DNA from: Stomorhina lunata
Taxonomy: Eukaryota > Arthropoda > Insecta > Diptera > Rhiniidae
Direction of reading: 5' to 3'
Assembly: GCA_933228675.1 (NCBI GenBank)
Contig: OW121743.1
Location: forward strand, 93,373,998-93,437,997
Length of the DNA stretch: 64,000 nt
The notes beneath the pieces are model-generated. The model was not told where the DNA came from and ran no database searches. It worked only from the letters and a program-made list of their open reading frames with translations. This document shows positions 58,401 through 64,000 of this stretch, piece by piece. Made by a program: the position numbers and the translations under genes. How positions within the stretch are numbered: the stretch's first letter is position 1; each line of letters begins with the position of its first letter.

Positions 58401-58924
58401 ATATGTATGCATGTATTAGACTTTCCCAAGCTTGTATGGGTAATTTTTATTTTCGAATCCAGATACGCATACCCCAGTTTTTTTCCTGTTAATCCCAATA
58501 ATCGAAATATGAAATATTATTGCAATTTGATAATGTTTTTCTGTGTTGGAGCAACTTCACTATTCTAAAAATAGATACGACGCACAGTGGTTCAGAATTG
58601 TTTTTCAAAACTCTGTGACTTTTTAACTAAGAAATATAGTTATAATTTTAGTCAATAGTTAATATCTTAAGCTTTTATCGAGCTTAGATCTTGTAAAAAA
58701 TTTTAAGCTTAAACTTTCGATCTGTTTTTATTAATTCTTATTTGTAATTCCATTTCAAATGTGCAAACTCATTTTTGACCCACTTCGTCTTAACAGATTT
58801 TGGCTTAAATTCAGGCCACAAGTCAATCTTGGATGACAATTTATTTATCCTTAGCGTGGCCCCTATTTTCATTGAAGTATTTTATGTATTTTTATTAGGA
58901 TGGCCCAAATTTTAACTTTATGTT
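55433..58924. other. Long AT-rich region without genes
   Basis: No coding exon is supported. A decayed relative of the GAAGGGTATC repeat spans about 57505-57975 (TATAGTCGGTCAAAGCC at the left, TTACATACATAAGCACAA at the right). Weak TATAG-type units lie at about 56110-56260. The rest is unclassified. Confidence 0.4.
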
Positions 58925-59207
58925 TAACAATATATATATACCCCTTCTTCCAATTGTAACAAGGGGTAATTCTCTCAGACAATGAGCTGCATCCGATTCT
59001 ATTTTTGGACACATTGAAATGCATTAGTAAGAGAAGTTTTTTATAGCCTAATACTCAATAATCAGTGGCTAGCTGAGTGAACCGACGCTTTTTTGAAAAT
59101 ATTTTTTTTTTTCAATTATGTCTGGCCGGGGATTGAACTTGGGACCTCTGGTATGCTAGGCTAACATACTACATACTAGACTAACATACTACACCACGGC
59201 GGTTCAC
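58925..59207 (-). mobile_element. tRNA-like SINE
   Basis: On the - strand, CCGTGGTGTAGTATGTTAG (59197-59179) resembles an RNA polymerase III A box, and GAGGTCCCAAGTTCAATCCC (59147-59128) resembles a B box. There is a 21 bp internal duplication (ATGTTAGTCTAGTATGTAGT) between them. A body follows, ending near AATTACCCCTTGTTAC (58969-58954). The head is tRNA-derived but does not fold into a full functional tRNA by inspection. Confidence 0.6.
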
Positions 59208-59324
59208 AAGTCAATTTTATAATCAGGGGTCGACGCAAAGAGAACAGAACAAAAAAATAGGTATTTTTTTTCAATGTGTAGTTTAAAAAGAAAAAGTTTT
59301 CCACTCCATTTTTTTTAAATATTT

Positions 59325-59756
59325 TTATCAAAAATGTTTCTATAGAAAACTTTTTTATCAAAAATGTTTCTATAGAAAATTTTTTTATCAAAAATGTTTC
59401 TATAGAAAATTTTTTTATCAAAAATTTTTCTATAGAAAATTTTTTTATCAAAAATTTTTCTATAGAAAATTTTTTTATCAAAAATTTTTCTATAGAAAAT
59501 TTTTTTATCAAAAATTTTTCTATAGAAAATTTTTTTATCAAAAATTTTTCTATAGAAAATTTTTTTATCAAAAATTTTTCTATAGAAAATTTTTTTATCA
59601 AAAATTTTTCTATAGAAAATTTTTTTATCAAAAATTTTTCTATAGAAAATTTTTTTATCAAAAATTTTTCTATAGAAAATTTTTTTATCAAAAATTTTTC
59701 TATAGAAAATTTTTTTATCAAAAATTTTTCTATAGAAAATTTTTTTATCAAAAAAT
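59325..59756. repeat. 30 bp array, TTTTTTTATC variant (nearly identical units)
   Basis: About 14 units of CAAAAATTTTTCTATAGAAA plus ATTTTTTTAT. Only the left three units vary (TGTTTC), so it is the most homogeneous array and probably the youngest. It joins directly to ACATCCCGACTATTTTG, the end segment of the hammerhead module. Confidence 0.95.
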
Positions 59757-60216
59757 AACATCCCGACTATTTTGTTATTTTTTGATAAAACTGCATGCAT
59801 TCAGCTTATTTTTAAAATAAACTTTTTTATTTTAAAACATCTTACCCCCCCCCCCCCTTCTTCACAGCATTCTGCATATAGTAGCCGACGGCTACAGCAA
59901 GAATGTGGGAAGTGAAGGTAGATGAAAACTGAAAAATGTTTGTTTTTGTTCAGTCGATAATCTACGCTTTTACTTTTGGTTTATGAACATAATTCTTAAT
60001 AGTTATGTTTGTAAATTTAGTAATAATGCGAGGTTTTCGATCTGTCTAAATTGGGGATAATCCTCCTGAAGAGATGGCTTAACCAACCATCGAAACGCGT
60101 CGAGGACTTTGGTTTCTCCGCAAACATTTTTTGGCTTTTTATCAATAAATTGGTCTGTTACATTAATAAATAAATGTAACAGATTTGGGATCAAATGCAA
60201 ATACACTTCTTTTTGA
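59757..60216 (+). mobile_element. Hammerhead-ribozyme module, copy 3, array-bounded
   Basis: It begins with the module's end segment (ACATCCCGACTATTTTG, then GATAAAACTGCATGCATTCAGC), followed by a 13 C run at 59845-59857 and other sequence. The ATTCTTAATAGTTATG leader at 59992, the ribozyme at 60061-60106, the TGTTACATT/AATGTAACA hairpin and CTTCTTTTTGAA (60207-60216) then follow. Both sides are 30 bp arrays. Over 59992-60216 it is almost identical to copy 1. Confidence 0.78.
60061..60106 (+). ncRNA. Type I hammerhead ribozyme, copy 3
   Basis: Stem I is TCCTC (60061-60065) with GAGGA (60102-60106). CTGAAGA lies at 60066-60072. Stem II is GATGG (60073-60077) with CCATC (60087-60091). GAAA is at 60092-60095 and CGCGTC at 60096-60101, with predicted cleavage after C60101. 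The core is identical to copy 1. Confidence 0.85.
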
Positions 60217-60430
60217 AAGGAAAATTTTTTTATCAAAAATTTTTCTATAGAAAATTTTTTTATCAAAAGTTTTTCTATAGAAAATTTTTTTATCAAAAAT
60301 TTTTCTATAGAAAATTTTTTTAACAAAAATTTTTCTAATAAAAATTTTTTACAGAAAAATTTATTAAAAATTTTGCAATAGAAATTTTTTTATCAGAAAT
60401 TTTTCTATATTTTTTTTATCAGAAATTTTT
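60217..60430. repeat. 30 bp array after the hammerhead module
   Basis: Four regular units then degenerate ones, of the same variant as 59325-59756, starting right after CTTCTTTTTGAA of the module. Confidence 0.9.
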
Positions 60431-60454
60431 CTAAAAAAAATTTTTGGAAAAATA

Positions 60455-60700
60455 AGTTGTTTTAAAATAAACAAGTTTATTTTAAAAATAAGCTGAATGC
60501 ATGCAGTTTTATCAAAAAATAACAAAATAGTCGGGATGTAAATATTATTCAAAAAAAAGGAGTATTCACATTTGATCCCAAATCTGTTACATTTATTTAT
60601 TAATGTAACAGACCAATTTATTGATAAAATTTATTGATAATCATTATTAAATAAATATAACAGATTTGGGATCAAATGCGAATACTCTTCGTTTTGAAAA
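60455..60700 (-). mobile_element. Inverted partial hammerhead module with a 45 bp hairpin
   Basis: On the - strand it carries the GCATGCATTCAGC segment, the ACATCCCGACTATTTTG end, GGGATCAAATG and the TGTTACATT hairpin, but no ribozyme. Within it, 60561-60605 and 60642-60686 are inverted repeats (42 of 45 matches) around a 36 nt loop, so two module ends meet head to head. Confidence 0.75.
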
Positions 60701-60839
60701 ATTATTTTATCAAAAATTTTTCTATGGAAAATTCTTTTATCAAAAATTTTTCTATGTACAATTTTTTTACAAATATTTTTCTATAAAAAATTTTTTTTAT
60801 CAAAAATGTTTTAGATCGAAAATATCTAAAAAATATAAA
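60701..60839. repeat. Short degenerate TATAG-type array
   Basis: Four or five diverged units following the inverted module end. Confidence 0.75.
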
Positions 60840-61165
60840 ATTGCTTAATATTAGAATTTATTTATGTTTTTAAAAAATATTCCCAATATTTACAAAAATA
60901 TTCCCAATGTTTACAAAAATAATAGATAATGTTCAACATTATATTTCTTTGTTCTCTCGAACCATGTATTTTGTTGCTATAAAATGGATTTTGATTTGTT
61001 TTTTGCTTATTTTGTTTTTATCTTTCCTTTAACAACGCGGCAGCAACCAACTTTGTTAACATTCAAATTCCAACTGAATGATTTTAATACTCATTTTCAC
61101 GAGTTTTATAAATGATCGTGTTATTTACGAAAATTAAAAAAATTCATTGGCTGCTGGTGGTAATC
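60840..61165 (+). repeat. Dispersed block shared with 48781-48975
   Basis: Same landmarks as 48781-48975, with about 110 extra bases (about 60961-61068) between TCTCTCGA and TTCCAACTGAAT. That is either an insertion here or a deletion in the other copy. Confidence 0.72.
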
Positions 61166-62287
61166 AGGGAATATTTTTCAAAACAGAAATAAATTATAAT
61201 ATTAAACAATTTTATATTTTTATATTTTTTTAGATATTTTCGATCTAAAAAATTTTTTAATAACAAATTTTCTATAGAAAATTTTTGAGAAAATTTTTTT
61301 TTGTATAGTTTCGACATCATTGGATAAAAGTAACTAAGGTTTTCCTTTCCCTTCCCAGAATAGGTGTAAAGGGTACATTGGGTTTGTGATAATTCCATGT
61401 TTATAAAGCATGCAAATATTTGTGTATACCGATCGACTCAGAATCACTCTCGATCGACTCAGAATCACTATCACTCTGAATAATGTTGTATTTTTCATAT
61501 ATTTTTACTATACCAAATATATCACTTATACATATATAATAATGTATAATACATTCTCCTTTAATGGATAATGTTATTCCAGTAATTTAACTTATAACAA
61601 CTCACAAATATCATTAACGTCGTTATTAAGAATTGGAGTATCAAAGGCAAGGACATTTTGTTCAATGTATCTTTTCATATATTTTTTTTACTTTAATTAT
61701 ACTTTTCGTAAATCATATTTTTTTTGTATTTCTTTCTTACCATGTCATAAACTTTGCCCCCAATAAAGGGGGGAGTATTGAAACGATTTGTTAATGCAAG
61801 AAAAAAAAAATAGACAAATTGCGTGTGTAGAAATAAAACACACAAAGGACTTATTGACGACAAATACAAAACAACACAGCTGGGACTGAAACTAATATTG
61901 TAATATTACAATAAGTACAAAAATATAATGATGTTTTTATTTAAAAGAAGACACATGAGGACGTCTATTTTACAAAAATGAGTCTTTGTGTATAGATTTG
62001 AATTTAATACAATTCAAACATGTTAAGAATAAATTACAACAATAATCCGACTTAGTTCAACTCTTTTATTCACTTTTCATGCGCATCACTGTGGGTGATA
62101 ATGACTTTATAAATTTGTCATTGTGTTTGTAAAACTGATTTGTATTGTTCCAATGATGTGACCTTCTTATTCTTATCAATGGAACAACTTAGAACAGTCA
62201 ATTAGCCATTTACGATTTCAATAATGCTAGCTCCGACACATCGGACTTTTTGCAAACTTTATATCTTATATTCTTAAACGAGCAATA

Positions 62288-62290
<3 letters not shown>
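61166..62290. other. AT-rich spacer
   Basis: No gene. A remnant of the GAAGGGTATC family lies at about 61360-61480, with ATCGACTCAGAATCACT twice in tandem. Confidence 0.4.

Positions 62291-62291
<1 letters not shown>

Positions 62292-62333
<42 letters not shown>
62292..62333. repeat. (TA)21 microsatellite
   Basis: 42 bp of uninterrupted TA directly before AGAATGGCTATCTCGAAAAC. Confidence 0.95.
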
Positions 62334-62338
<5 letters not shown>

Positions 62339-63810
62339 GCTATCTCGAAAACGGCTGTAACGATTTTGATAAAATTTGGACAGTGGGTATCTTTTTTGAT
62401 GTTTAGGTCGAAGAAGACTTTTGGAACTTTTACCTCTAAGAGGGTAAAAACGGGTAAAAAGGGGAAAAAATCGAAAACGCTATGTCTCCTAAAGTAATAG
62501 GTATAGAAACAAAATTAAAATTACGTTTTAAACAGCTTTGAAAATAAGCGGACAGGTGTTTGGTACTTTTTTGAAACTATGTCCGGGGGGTAAAAAAGGG
62601 TGAAAATAGTTTTTTTTGGCACCTTTTTAACCCACTCTTATATTTTAAACTAAAGAATATAGAAAGAAACTTGGTACTGCAATCAATAGATGTAAAAAAA
62701 AACATGAAACACGTATTTGGTACTTTTTTTGATTTTGGAGCCAAAATGGGTAAAAAAGGGATAAAATGATAACTTAACATCTCCAAAGTAATATGAATAG
62801 GAACATTATACATTATGTTAAATGCGTTTTAAAAAAATGTACCGAATTCAATTGGCACCAAAAAAGTACCAAATATACATATGGAACTTTTAGAAATTAG
62901 GGAATAAAAAGGGGGAAAAATTAGTATTATTTTAAACAAATGAATGTTTGTCTGTATGTATGTTCTTTATAGAATAGTAAACTGTGAACTTGATTGTGTT
63001 ATGCTCTTTAGCGAAGATGTTGCGGATAAGCCGGAGAAGGTTTTAAAGTTGATAAGACTAATTTCCGACAGATGGCGCCACTGAAAATTACTAAAAATTA
63101 ATTAAATCGTAAACTGTACATTTGATCATGCTATGATCTTTAGCAAAGTTGTAGCGCATGAGCCGACGAAGGCTTTTTAGTTGGTATGAATAATTTCCGA
63201 CAGGTGGCGCTACAGAAACTTACTCAAAGTCAATTTAATCGTAATCTGTACATTTAATCATGCTACAATCTTTAGCAAAGTTGTTGCACATGAGCCGACG
63301 AAGGTTTCTTAGTTGGTATGAAGAAATTTCGACAGGTGGCGCTACTGAAATTTACTCAAAGTCAATTTAATCGTATGCTGTACATTTAATCATGCTATAA
63401 TCTTCAGCAAAGTTGTTACGGATAAGCCGAAGAAGGTTTATAAATTGGAATAAGCAAAGTCCGACAGGTGGCGCCACAGAAAACTACTAAAATGAATTAA
63501 ATCGTCAACTGTGCATTTGATCAGACTATAATCTTTAGCAAAGTTGTTGCGCATGAGTCGACAGAGGTTTCTGTTGATATAAATAATTTCCAAAATTATT
63601 CAAAATGAGTTAAACTGTAAACTATGCAAACTATGTGTTGGTCGGACAAAATAAATCAAATAATTCAAAATTAACTGAATATTTCTACAATGTCTTTTCT
63701 TTAAATTTATTTTAGCACTTTATAATATAAAATATATAAAAACTTTAAAATTTTCCTCAAAATGCTTATCATAAAGCTCCGAGCAAGGCTCGGTCTACCA
63801 GGTACTGGAT
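62334..63810 (-). mobile_element. Long copy of the ~131 bp-unit repeat element
   Basis: Reverse orientation. It starts with CTATCTCGAAAACGGCTGTA and several AAAAAGGGTGAAAA blocks. About 62930-62975 carries the terminal motif (AATGTTTGTCTGTATGTATG). Five tandem units of about 131 bp follow at 62985-63640, and the end is the hairpin head CCGAGCAAGGCTCGG with TACCAGGTACT (63779-63810). It is the longest of the three copies. Confidence 0.65.
62985..63640. repeat. Five ~131 bp tandem units
   Basis: Landmark CTTTAGCRAAGTTGTTGCG recurs at about 63007, 63138, 63270, 63401 and 63532. Each unit also carries GCCGACGAAGGTTT, TTCCGACAGGTGGCGC and AATTAAATCGTAAACTG-like blocks. Confidence 0.85.
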
Positions 63811-63971
63811 ATATTTATTTGTGGAAGTTAGAAAACCATCTGGTGTATAAGTGTTAAAAAGTGCGTCCCAACTAGAACGCAATTTTTAAATTTGACGCGA
63901 TTCAAAGTGTCATTGTTTGACATTTGAACAATTGTTATTGTTTACTAGTAGAAGGTATGAGGTTAGTAAAA

Positions 63972-64000
63972 ATGGAGCGCTACACGAATGAACAACGCAC
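63972..64000 (+). CDS. Possible start of a mariner-type transposase, cut by window edge
   Basis: An ATG at 63972 begins MERYTNEQR. From memory this resembles the N-terminal start of Tc1/mariner-superfamily transposases with a DUF4817-type helix-turn-helix. Upstream, GTGCGTCCCAACTAGAACGC at about 63861 could be the element's inverted end, a normal distance from the start. Only nine codons are visible, so the call is tentative. Confidence 0.4.

Noticed and set aside
59123..59207. Functional tRNA gene on the - strand
   Set aside because: A and B box-like motifs are present but an internal duplication separates them and no cloverleaf can be drawn; it fits a SINE head better.
59176..59800. [10 protein letters not shown] repeat ORFs
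   Set aside because: Array artefact running into unrelated flanking DNA.
59845..59857. C13 homopolymer as a regulatory signal
   Set aside because: Striking in such AT-rich DNA, but most likely a slippage tract in the repeat; no support for a function.

Overview
This is AT-rich nuclear DNA from a higher fly. A calyptrate fly (blow fly or house fly type) is the best guess. The reasons are GT-AG introns, CAAA-ATG start contexts, Drosophila-like core promoter motifs, and insect transposon debris (jockey-like LINE, mariner, MITEs, a tRNA-type SINE). The species is not identifiable from the sequence alone.

Genes. A four-pass membrane protein gene (+) runs from a splice acceptor at 12869 to a stop at 40684 in five coding exons. 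Its second intron, about 22 kb long, holds two complete genes. One is a p90 ribosomal S6 kinase, S6kII/RSK, on the + strand (16570-23395, two exons). The other is a PPM1H/J/M-type PP2C phosphatase on the - strand (36490-34565, two exons). Downstream on the - strand is IFT38/CLUAP1, an intraflagellar transport subunit (43918-42375, three exons), with an RFX X-box match about 80 bp upstream of its ATG. From memory, the Drosophila X-chromosome region 20A also holds S6kII, a PP2C gene and the Cluap1 gene close together, so this looks like a conserved block. A candidate Inr+DPE promoter and first exon (51932-52344) may start another + strand gene that continues beyond the window.

Repeats. Roughly 20 kb is made of arrays with a 30 or 31 bp period, built on the palindrome TTTTCTATAGAAAA or close relatives. 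Each locus has its own variant: 1.6-5.2, 6.5-8.4, 9.3-12.8, 30.2-33.8, 37.8-40.0, 41.3-42.3, 44.7-47.7, 48.5-48.8 and 59.3-60.8 kb. They create long false ORFs on both strands. Embedded in or beside several arrays is a conserved module of about 260 bp (7.3, 33.9 and 60.0 kb, with partial copies at 9.8 and 60.5 kb). It contains a type I hammerhead ribozyme of the kind known from Penelope-like retroelements and retrozymes. All core nucleotides are present, the very short stem III contains the palindrome ACGCGT, and stem I shows a compensatory base-pair change between copies. This is the most interesting element in the window.

Other mobile DNA: a 5'-truncated LINE (52.6-54.0 kb); a decayed mariner (26.6-26.8 kb); what may be the start of another mariner-type transposase at the right edge; a 626 bp TA-flanked MITE nested in another repeat (50.8-51.4 kb); a 177 bp TTAA-flanked MITE nested in another repeat (54.9-55.1 kb); a 343 bp inverted-repeat element (25.3-25.7 kb); a family with an internal unit of about 131 bp (24.8, 50.1 and 62.9 kb); and a tRNA-like SINE (58.9-59.2 kb).
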